Assembly (NCBI RefSeq): GCF_900167365.1
Contig: NZ_FUXL01000012.1
Span: forward strand, 62,001 to 126,000
Length of the DNA stretch: 64,000 bases
Direction: 5' to 3'
Source: Consotaella salsifontis
GTDB lineage: Bacteria; Pseudomonadota; Alphaproteobacteria; Rhizobiales; Rhizobiaceae
Under the pieces are notes generated by a model that was not told where the DNA came from, did not search any database, and saw nothing but the letters and a program-made list of their open reading frames with translations. The number at the start of each line of letters is the position of its first letter. The stretch's first letter is position 1. The translations under genes and the position numbers were made by a program. Positions 46,916-54,369 of this stretch are shown here, one piece after another.

Positions 46916-47734
46916 GTGTGCTTGCAGCGAGTTTTGATCACCGGTGCCGCCGGGCGCCTCGGCAGGGTGTTACGGGCAGGATTGGCACGGCCCGATCGAA
47001 TCCTGCGGCTGACCGACATCGCCGATCTGGGCTTGGCTTCGGTCAACGAGGAATTGCATCAAGTCGATGCGACCGACTTGGAAGCCGTGTTGCCGCTCAT
47101 GGATGGCGTCGACGTCGTCGTGCATCTCGCGGCCTATCCAGAGGAAGCCGCGTGGGAGCGCATCTTCCCGCTGAACTACGCGTTGAACTATGCGGTGCTC
47201 GAAGCGGCCCATCGTGCAGGCGTCAAGCGCTTCGTCTTTGCCAGTTCGGTACAGGCCGTTGGGTTTCATCCGCTCGCAGATATGATCGATCAATCGGCGC
47301 GACCGCGCCCGAGTGGCTATTACGGGGTATCGAAGGTGAGCGGCGAGGCGCTGGCCAGCGTTTACGCGGACAAGCATGGCATGTCGGTCGGTTGCGTTCG
47401 CGTCGCCTCATTCGAGCCGCGCCCGACGGACGCGCGGATGCTGTCGACATGGCTGAGCCATCAGGACGGCGTGCACCTGTTCGAACGGTGCATCCAGGCG
47501 CCGGACCATCATTATTACGTGGTGTACGGCGTGTCGGCCAACACGCGCGCGCGGGTCGACAATTCACATGTCGCATGGCTTGGTTACGAGCCGCGCTCGA
47601 ATGCGGAGGATTACGCACACGAGGTGCTTCTGCACGGCGACGCCCTCGGTCCGCTCGCCCGCGTGACGCAAGGCGGCGGGGCCTGCGATGTCGGATTCAG
47701 CGGCGACGCGGGAAAAACCCTTCGGGCTGATTGA
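46916..47734 (+). CDS. NAD-dependent epimerase/dehydratase, uronate dehydrogenase-like
   Basis: 272-aa short-chain extended dehydrogenase. The NAD-binding loop is GAAGRLG (10-16), and the catalytic Ser111 and Tyr136/Lys140 (YYGVSK) are in place. ARMLSTWLSHQDGVHL, YGVSANTRARVDNSH and the tail WLGYEPRSNAEDYA match bacterial uronate dehydrogenases, which oxidise glucuronate or galacturonate to the aldarolactone. The start is a GTG at 46916; a TTG at 46922 has better spacing to AAGGA. It is the last ordinary gene before the island. Confidence 0.85.
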   Translation: MCLQRVLITGAAGRLGRVLRAGLARPDRILRLTDIADLGLASVNEELHQVDATDLEAVLPLMDGVDVVVHLAAYPEEAAWERIFPLNYALNYAVLEAAHRAGVKRFVFASSVQAVGFHPLADMIDQSARPRPSGYYGVSKVSGEALASVYADKHGMSVGCVRVASFEPRPTDARMLSTWLSHQDGVHLFERCIQAPDHHYYVVYGVSANTRARVDNSHVAWLGYEPRSNAEDYAHEVLLHGDALGPLARVTQGGGACDVGFSGDAGKTLRAD

Positions 47735-48274
47735 GCGTCAATGATCGGTGATTGTTCGCGAACTTCTCGTGTTCACGCTGGCGCCTGAAAATCGACACTC
47801 AACAGGCCAGCCGTTCGCACCGCGTCCCGCCGAGCCGGGCGGAGCCGCCTTCCAGCGGACGCGTCGGCGCCAGTCCTTGCCAGCCGCGCCGTCAACAATG
47901 TTATGGACTTGCCATGAAACGCGAGAACAGGCTGTTCCAGCTTCGTCGCCGCTCTCGCAACTTTGATGTTTCAGCAATTTCAGGATGTTAATGGCGCGCC
48001 GCACCGGGTGATGATGAGAACTATGTCTACTCCGTAGCCCTCTAAGACCCTCCTTTTAGAAGAAGCAGGGCTTGCTGATCTCCGGTCGCGGCATTGGTCA
48101 GCTTGCTTCCATTCATGTCCTTCCCAACGAGGACTATCGGAATGCTGGCCGCCGCCGCGGCGCAGTCAAGCCCGGCCCGCACCAAACCGTGTTGGGCCTG
48201 ACTGCGCCGCTCGATTGCGTCGGCCTGACGCCTCCTCGCCCTCGATGGGAGGGTGACACCGAATGGAGGCAATC
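47735..48274. other. Intergenic region at the probable left edge of the genomic island
   Basis: 540 bp without a supportable gene. At 48159-48208 there is a stem of GGCGCAGTCAAGCCC with GGGCCTGACTGCGCC (14 of 15 pairs, 20-nt loop), 67 bp upstream of the DUF2958 gene. No tRNA, integrase or clear attachment repeat is visible. The base composition changes to lower GC around 47.9-48.1 kb, which may mark the junction. Confidence 0.5.
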
Positions 48275-48628
48275 ATGGCCGAACCGCTCATCACCGAAAG
48301 CCAACTCGCCCAACTCCTCGCAAACGGCGCGCGCAGCGCCGCCGGCGAGGACATCGACCCACGCCCCGTCGTCAAGCTCTTCACGCCCGACGCCGGCGCA
48401 ACCTGGCTCATCACCGAAGCCGATCCCGCCGACCCCGACCGCCTGTTCGGTCTCTGCGACCTCGGCCTGGGCGAACCGGAACTCGGCTACGTCAGCCTGT
48501 CTGAGATCCAGTCCGTGCGTGGCAAGCTCGGCCTGCCGATCGAACGCGACCTGTGTTTCACCGCCGAATATCGGCTGAGCCTCTATACGAAACGCGCTCG
48601 CGACACGGGCAGGATCGTCACCGACTGA
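48275..48628 (+). CDS. DUF2958 domain-containing protein
   Basis: 117-aa small acidic protein. Its pattern, VVKLFTPDAGATWLITEADP, LFGLCDLGLGEPELGYVSLSEI and ERDLCFTA, is that of DUF2958, a family nearly confined to plasmids and genomic islands and often found near ParB-like and antirestriction genes. Its function is unknown. I chose the ATG at 48275 (GGAGG 5 bp upstream); an ATG at 48263 would add four residues. With the ParB-like gene at 62622 it brackets the defence cargo. Confidence 0.88.
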   Translation: MAEPLITESQLAQLLANGARSAAGEDIDPRPVVKLFTPDAGATWLITEADPADPDRLFGLCDLGLGEPELGYVSLSEIQSVRGKLGLPIERDLCFTAEYRLSLYTKRARDTGRIVTD

Positions 48629-48680
48629 TCCTTCATCATCGCGCCCCGCCGTCGGGTGGGGCGCCTTCGCGTGCGGTTTC

Positions 48681-48700
48681 TCTAATTTTCTCTAATTTTC
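48681..48700. repeat. Tandem 10-bp repeat upstream of the HTH-SNF2 gene
   Basis: TCTAATTTTC occurs twice in direct succession (48681-48690 and 48691-48700), followed by a further TCT. The AT-rich tract stands out in a GC-rich setting and ends about 40 bp before the start of a gene whose product has an excisionase-type DNA-binding domain. Such proteins often bind direct repeats, so this may be an autoregulatory site. Confidence 0.55.
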
Positions 48701-48740
48701 TCTTGTCGCCGACATGGAATCACGGCATCATTCCGGCATG

Positions 48741-51700
48741 ATGGAAAATATTCTAACAATCCGGGAAGTTGCGGACCTCCTCAAGATCAACGAGAAAACG
48801 GTCTACAAACTGGCCGCCGATGCCAAAATTCCTGGATTCAAGGTCGGCGGATCGTGGCGCTTTGATCGCGCAACCATCACAAAATGGATCGAAAAGGGAG
48901 TAGTTGCCGCAAGTGACAGCTCGCAACTCGAGACGGAAACGGAAGCGCTAGGCCGCGCGACGCTCGCATCAGCTTACTACTCGCCGCAACAGGCGGCATT
49001 CTTCGCCCATCGCCTCACCCTGGAGGGCACAGGCGAGGACGCCCTCGCGCAGTCGCTTTCCACCGCTCGCGTCGATATGAACCCGCACCAGGTGGACGCC
49101 GCCCTGTTCGCGCTGGCGTCGCCGCTCTCCAAGGGGGTGCTGCTGGCCGATGAGGTCGGACTCGGCAAGACCATCGAGGCCAGCCTGGTCATCGCCCAGC
49201 GTTGGGCAGAGCGGCGCCGCCGCATCCTGCTGATCGTGCCCGCCTCGCTGCGCAAGCAATGGAGCCAGGAACTTTACGACAAGTTCTCGCTGCCTTCCGT
49301 CATCGTGGAGAGCAAGACCTACAATGAGGCGCGCAAGGCAGGCGTGGCCCGCCCCTTCGACCAGAAGGACAAAATCGTCATCACGTCCTACGAGTTCGCC
49401 GCTCTCAAGGACTCCGAAATCGCGCGCGGCGGCTGGGATTTGGTCGTGTTCGACGAGGCGCATCGTTTGCGCAACGTCTATAAGAAGGACGGCTCGACGC
49501 GCGCCAAGCGCCTGCGCGAAGCCACTAAATCCTCCTTCAAGGTGCTGCTGACGGCCACGCCGCTGCAAAACTCCCTCATGGAGCTTTACGGCCTCGTCTC
49601 CGTCGTGGACGAGCGTCACTTCGGCGATGAGGCCTCGTTCCGCAGCCAATATGTGGCGGGGCCGGGCGCACGGAACGGCCTAGTATTTCTGCGCAAACGG
49701 CTGGAGCCGATTTGCAAGCGCACGCTGCGCCGCCAGGTCCAGCAGGCGGGCCTCATCCGCTACACCGAGCGCCGCCCGCTTACCGTGCAGTTCGACCCTT
49801 CACCAGATGAAATGCGCCTCTACGTGGGGGTGTCGGCCTATCTGCAGCGCTCCGACACCATCGCCTTCGGAAACAAGCCCAACCAGCTTGTGACGATGGT
49901 GGTGCGGAAAATTCTCGGCTCATCGACCTTTGCCGTCGCCGAAACCCTCACCAAGATCATCGACCGCCTCAAACAGATGCGACCCGTCGATATTGAAACC
50001 GTCGCCGACTATGACGTGATCGACGAGGACGCCGAGGAGCTTGGGGATAGCGACGACGCGGATGCCGAGCCGACTATCGACCCCAAGAAGCTGGAGGCCG
50101 AGATCGCCGAGCTTGAGGGCTACCGCACGCTCGCGCTCGCCATCGGTCAGAACGCCAAGGGCCTGGAACTGGTCAAGGCGTTGCCGAAAGTCCTTGATGA
50201 AATCGCCGCCAAGGGCGGTCAGCGCAAGGCGGTGATCTTCACCGAGTCGGTGCGTACACAAGGGTATCTCGCCGAGCTTCTCGCCGCCAACGGCTACGAC
50301 AACGACGTCGCCCTGCTCAATGGCCAGAACAACGATCCCGCCAGCAAGGCGATCTATCAGGACTGGCTGGCGCGCCATAAAGGCTCCGACGCCGTATCCG
50401 GCTCGAAAACCGCCGACATGAAAGCCGCCATCGTCGAAGCCTTCAAAGACGGCAAGAGCATCCTGATTGCCACCGAATCCGGCGCAGAAGGCATCAACCT
50501 ACAATTCTGCTCGCTGCTCATCAATTTCGACCTGCCGTGGAACCCGCAGCGGGTGGAGCAGCGCATTGGCCGCTGCCACCGCTACGGCCAGAAAATCGAC
50601 GTCACCGTCGTCAATTTCCTCAACCTGAAAAACCACGCCGAACGGCGGGTGCATCAGCTTCTCGACGAGAAGTTCAACCTGTTCAAGGGAGTCTTCGGCG
50701 CGAGCGACGAAGTGCTGGGCGTGATCGAGCGCGGAGTGGACATCGAGCGGCGCATCTTCGAGATCGTGCAAGGCGCCCGCGACGAGGCGCAGATCAACAC
50801 GGCCTTCGACCAGCTCCAGGACGAGCTTCAAGCGCAGATTAACGAGCAGGTGCTCGACGCGCGGCGGCGGCTTCTGGAGCATATGGACGAGCGGGTCATC
50901 GACCGTCTGAAAGCCCGCGACCAGGAAATCGTCCAGCGCCTCTCCGAGTTCGAGCGCCAGCTTCTGTACGTGGCGCGCGCCGAGCTTCCCGACGCTCGTT
51001 TCCACCCCGACAACGAGCGACGCTTCGACTATCGCGGTGAAACCTACACCACCGAATGGCCGCTGGCCGACGAGAAGGGTTGGAAATTCTTCCGCCTGTT
51101 GGAAGGGACGCTGGCGACCAACCTGGTCGCCAGCGCCAAAGAACGCCGTTTCGACGCGCTCTCCTGCCTGCGCTTCGATCTTGCCGCCTATCCGGGCGGA
51201 CGGCTGGCCGATGTGGAGCAATTGCGCGGCAAGGCCGGATGGGCGCGCGTCGGCAAACTCCACATCGAAACGCCCAAGATCACCCGCGAGTATCTGGTGC
51301 TTTCCGCCGTCGCCGATGACGGCGCCGCCATCCACACCGAAACCTTTGAGCGTCTGCTCCATGTGCCCGCGAAGAATGAGCCCGTGGATGGGGCAGCGCC
51401 CGAAGAACAGTTGAAGGCGGCCGAAGCCGAGCGGCGCAAGGCGCTGCTCGACGAGGCCGAACAGCAGAACGCCGAGTGGCTCGACCTCGAAAGCGAGAAG
51501 CTCGACGACTACGCAGCGGATTTGGAACGGGCCTTCGAGACGGAAATCAAAACCATCGAAACCGAAATCCGCGAGGCCAAGAAGGCCATGCGCGGCTCCA
51601 GCCTGCCGATGGCCGAAAAGCTGGCCGAGAAGCGCCGCATCAGCGGGCTTGAAGGCAAGCGCGACAAACTCAAAGCCGAGTTCTTCGACCGCCGCGCCAC

Positions 51701-51803
51701 CATCCGCGCCGAGGTCGAGGCCATGCTCGACCAGATTCAGGAAAGCCTGAAACTCGAACCGGCCCTGACGGACCTATTCACTATCCGCTGGGAGGTGGCA
51801 TGA
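48741..51803 (+). CDS. Excisionase-type HTH fused to a SNF2/RapA-like helicase
   Basis: 1020-aa protein, first gene of the defence operon. Residues 1-52 form a MerR/excisionase HTH (ILTIREVADLLKINEKTVYK, then GSWRFDRATITKWI). A SNF2 ATPase follows: DEVGLGKT (137-144), DEAH (238-241), TATP (271-274), and motif VI as RIGRCHRYGQK near 607-617. The C-terminal 350 residues are acidic and coiled-coil-rich (EAEQQNAEWLDLESEKLDD). SNF2 enzymes move along DNA and displace proteins; related helicases occur in DISARM and other phage-defence systems. I place the start at 48741 where family similarity begins; ATGs at 48714 and 48738 are alternatives with equally weak ribosome sites. Confidence 0.92.
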   Translation: MENILTIREVADLLKINEKTVYKLAADAKIPGFKVGGSWRFDRATITKWIEKGVVAASDSSQLETETEALGRATLASAYYSPQQAAFFAHRLTLEGTGEDALAQSLSTARVDMNPHQVDAALFALASPLSKGVLLADEVGLGKTIEASLVIAQRWAERRRRILLIVPASLRKQWSQELYDKFSLPSVIVESKTYNEARKAGVARPFDQKDKIVITSYEFAALKDSEIARGGWDLVVFDEAHRLRNVYKKDGSTRAKRLREATKSSFKVLLTATPLQNSLMELYGLVSVVDERHFGDEASFRSQYVAGPGARNGLVFLRKRLEPICKRTLRRQVQQAGLIRYTERRPLTVQFDPSPDEMRLYVGVSAYLQRSDTIAFGNKPNQLVTMVVRKILGSSTFAVAETLTKIIDRLKQMRPVDIETVADYDVIDEDAEELGDSDDADAEPTIDPKKLEAEIAELEGYRTLALAIGQNAKGLELVKALPKVLDEIAAKGGQRKAVIFTESVRTQGYLAELLAANGYDNDVALLNGQNNDPASKAIYQDWLARHKGSDAVSGSKTADMKAAIVEAFKDGKSILIATESGAEGINLQFCSLLINFDLPWNPQRVEQRIGRCHRYGQKIDVTVVNFLNLKNHAERRVHQLLDEKFNLFKGVFGASDEVLGVIERGVDIERRIFEIVQGARDEAQINTAFDQLQDELQAQINEQVLDARRRLLEHMDERVIDRLKARDQEIVQRLSEFERQLLYVARAELPDARFHPDNERRFDYRGETYTTEWPLADEKGWKFFRLLEGTLATNLVASAKERRFDALSCLRFDLAAYPGGRLADVEQLRGKAGWARVGKLHIETPKITREYLVLSAVADDGAAIHTETFERLLHVPAKNEPVDGAAPEEQLKAAEAERRKALLDEAEQQNAEWLDLESEKLDDYAADLERAFETEIKTIETEIREAKKAMRGSSLPMAEKLAEKRRISGLEGKRDKLKAEFFDRRATIRAEVEAMLDQIQESLKLEPALTDLFTIRWEVA

Positions 51804-52642
51804 CGCGCGACCTCATCAGCAAGACCACGCGCAACGAGTTCCGCGAGCTTCTCGTCGGATACACCCTCCGCGAAATCGAAATGACCTTCGATGCGGGCAA
51901 CCTTACCCCGCGCGAGGGCTATCAGCCCATAGTCAGCGGCGAGCGGCGCGGCCTGGTGGAAGCCTACTACGCCAACCTCGATTTTACCTCGCCGACCGAC
52001 GTGAAGGATCTGCTTGTCGTCTATGAGGAGGTCATCGAGCTACTTCGCAAAGTCCAGGATCGCGTCGTCAATCCCGAATCCGTTGACGAGACGATCGGAG
52101 CGCTCTTGCGCCGGATGGAGCGGGACGGCTTCCGCTACGAAGGCGGACGCTTCGTTTCCGACGCGCTGAATGTCGTCGTCGTCCATACGCCGTCGCTGGT
52201 GCAACTCAGCGAAGCCTCCATCCAGGAGCACTTGGAAAAGGCGCGCCAGAAAATCGCCAACGGCGATCCGGCGGGGGCCATCGCCAATGCCTACACCCTG
52301 GTTGAGGAGTTCCTGAAACAGCTCCTCCGCAAGATTGGGACCGCCTTCAACGAGAATGAGGGCGACATTCGCGCACTCTACAAGCTCCTTGCCGAACCGC
52401 TGCATCTCGTGCCGAAGAATGACTCCTTGGAAAGTTACCTGAAGGCCATCCTGGAGGGGCTGCAACGCCAGATCGGTGGCCTGTTTGAGGTGGCCAACAA
52501 GGCCAGCGACCGGCACGCCCGGAAATACAACCCAGCGCCGCACCATGCGCGGCTTGCCGTCAACGCGGCTTTCACGCTGTGCGAGTTCCTGCTGGAGGCC
52601 TACGAATATCAACAAAAACGAGAAGAAAGGCGGGTGTCGTGA
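51800..52642 (+). CDS. Abortive-infection C-terminal (Abi_C, HEPN-like) protein
   Basis: 280-aa soluble protein. The N-terminal half has no assignment. The C-terminal half (about 140-270) resembles the Abi_C domain: a pair of helices with AIANAYTLVEEFLKQLL, then VANKASDRHARKY and HHARLAVNAAFTLCEFLLE. In active HEPN RNases the motif is R-N-x(4-6)-H; here N233 and H239 are kept but the preceding Arg is Ala232, so RNase activity is doubtful. The start overlaps the helicase stop by 4 bp and its stop overlaps the methyltransferase GTG. It may act as an adaptor or effector of the system. Confidence 0.78.
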   Translation: MTRDLISKTTRNEFRELLVGYTLREIEMTFDAGNLTPREGYQPIVSGERRGLVEAYYANLDFTSPTDVKDLLVVYEEVIELLRKVQDRVVNPESVDETIGALLRRMERDGFRYEGGRFVSDALNVVVVHTPSLVQLSEASIQEHLEKARQKIANGDPAGAIANAYTLVEEFLKQLLRKIGTAFNENEGDIRALYKLLAEPLHLVPKNDSLESYLKAILEGLQRQIGGLFEVANKASDRHARKYNPAPHHARLAVNAAFTLCEFLLEAYEYQQKREERRVS

Positions 52643-54369
52643 GCGCGCGGAAACAACGGCTGGAATTGACATGGATCGGCAAGGAAGAACGCCCGCGCGT
52701 GGAGCCGCGCATCCTGCTGGAGGACGGAGACAAATCCTACCATGCCAAGTCGCACGTCACCGACAACGACATCTTCGACAACATCCTGATCCATGGTGAC
52801 AACCTGCTCGCGCTCAAAGCGCTGGAGCAGGAGTTCGAGGGCCGGGTGAAGTGCATATATATTGATCCACCATACAATACGGGATCAGCATTTCGATACT
52901 ACGACGATGGTGTCGAGCATTCTATCTATCTCAGTCTAATGAGAGATAGAATCTCCATCTTGCAAAGGTTGCTACGAAAAGACGGCTGTTTCTTTGTGCA
53001 AGCGGACGACAATGAGGGTCATTATATAAAAGCACTTTGCGATGAAATATTCGGTAGGAAAAATTTCATCGCCACCTTCATTTGGAAGAAGGTCGATAGC
53101 CCGAACGATAACAAGGTTGCAGTTACGCCCGATCACGAATTTATATTTGCCTACGCAAAGGCCATCGAGCACGCTGCTCTTCGTCAACGCCCCGACGGTT
53201 CGCTTCTTGATGCGTATGTCGGACCAGATGAGGAAGGCCGTTATTATAGAGATCGTCTTCTCAAGAAAAATGGCAAGAACAGCCTCAGAAGTGATCGCCC
53301 CTCAATGTGGTTTCCGATTCCTGGGCCTGACGGGAAAGATGTCTATCCTATCCATGACGATGGACGCGAAGCTCGGTGGGCGTTGGGGAAGCAGAGCGTC
53401 AGCGAAGCTCTGCGCGATGGAACACTAATTTGGAAAAATCGGGGAAGCGAGGACGATCCCAAATGGGTTCCCTACACGCGCGAATATGCGAGTGAAAATC
53501 CGTCGCGCCCATTTCCAACTTTGTGGACTGATCTTCCAACAACTCGCCAAACTAAGGCTCACCAAAAGGACCTATTTGGTGCTGGCAATGAGTTCGATAC
53601 TCCGAAGCCGGAGGCGCTTATCGAGCGGGTGTTTCAAGTCTGCACGTCACCTGGCGACCTGGTACTCGATTCCTTCGCAGGCTCAGGCACCACCGGGGCG
53701 GTGGCGCACAAGATGGGCCGCCGCTGGATCATGGTGGAGCTTGGCGAGCATTGCGAAACCCACATCGTGCCGCGCCTGCGCAAGGTGATCGACGGCGAGG
53801 ACCACGGCGGCATCACCGAGGCGGTAGAATGGGGCGGTGGAGGCGGCTTCCGACATTACCGCCTCGCACCCTCGCTGCTGGAAAAAGATGCCTGGGATAA
53901 CTGGGTCATTTCCAAGGAATATGACGCGCCCAAGGTCGCTCAGGCCGTGTGCAAGCTCATGGGCTTCGTCTATCAGCCCGACGAAACCCACTACTGGATG
54001 CAGGGCCGCTCGTCCGAGACGGACTTCATCTATGTCACCACCCAAAGCCTGACGCATGAGCAGCTTGCCGCCATCGCCGAGGAGGTCGGGGACGAGCGCA
54101 CGCTGCTGGTGTGCTGCAAGGCGTTCCACGCAAACGCCGACGCCTTCCCCAACCTGACCATCCGCAAGATTCCGCAGACGGTGTTACGCAAGTGCGAATG
54201 GGGCAAGGACGATTACAGCCTCAACGTCGCCAATCTGCCCGAAACGCCGCCCGAGCCTGAAGAACCGGACGATGCTGCGCCGATGTCAATGGCCAAACCT
54301 GCCAAGAAGCGCGGAAACGATAAGGCCGTCTCGCAGGACGACCTTTTCAGCCAGGAGGCAGGCAAGTGA
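52639..54369 (+). CDS. Type III-like DNA methyltransferase (beta class, Mod subunit)
   Basis: 576-aa adenine or cytosine-N4 DNA methyltransferase. The catalytic motif DPPY (76-79, in YIDPPYNTGSAF) precedes the AdoMet-binding motif FAGSGTT (346-352), the order of the beta class used by type III Mod proteins. The region between them is the target-recognition domain. Start is a GTG at 52639 overlapping the previous stop (GTGA). The stretch from about 52855 to 53660 is much more AT-rich, with rare codons such as ATA and AGA, than the GC-rich ends, indicating replacement of the recognition domain by recombination. It modifies host DNA and gives specificity to the restriction subunit that follows. 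Confidence 0.93.
   Translation: MSARKQRLELTWIGKEERPRVEPRILLEDGDKSYHAKSHVTDNDIFDNILIHGDNLLALKALEQEFEGRVKCIYIDPPYNTGSAFRYYDDGVEHSIYLSLMRDRISILQRLLRKDGCFFVQADDNEGHYIKALCDEIFGRKNFIATFIWKKVDSPNDNKVAVTPDHEFIFAYAKAIEHAALRQRPDGSLLDAYVGPDEEGRYYRDRLLKKNGKNSLRSDRPSMWFPIPGPDGKDVYPIHDDGREARWALGKQSVSEALRDGTLIWKNRGSEDDPKWVPYTREYASENPSRPFPTLWTDLPTTRQTKAHQKDLFGAGNEFDTPKPEALIERVFQVCTSPGDLVLDSFAGSGTTGAVAHKMGRRWIMVELGEHCETHIVPRLRKVIDGEDHGGITEAVEWGGGGGFRHYRLAPSLLEKDAWDNWVISKEYDAPKVAQAVCKLMGFVYQPDETHYWMQGRSSETDFIYVTTQSLTHEQLAAIAEEVGDERTLLVCCKAFHANADAFPNLTIRKIPQTVLRKCEWGKDDYSLNVANLPETPPEPEEPDDAAPMSMAKPAKKRGNDKAVSQDDLFSQEAGK

Noticed and set aside
47735-48274. tRNA-type attachment site at the island edge
   Set aside because: I looked for tRNA cloverleaf arms, CCA ends and flanking direct repeats and found none convincing.
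48681-48703. CRISPR or iteron array from the TCTAATTTTC repeats
   Set aside because: Only two adjacent copies and no spacers, so neither a CRISPR array nor a replication iteron set.
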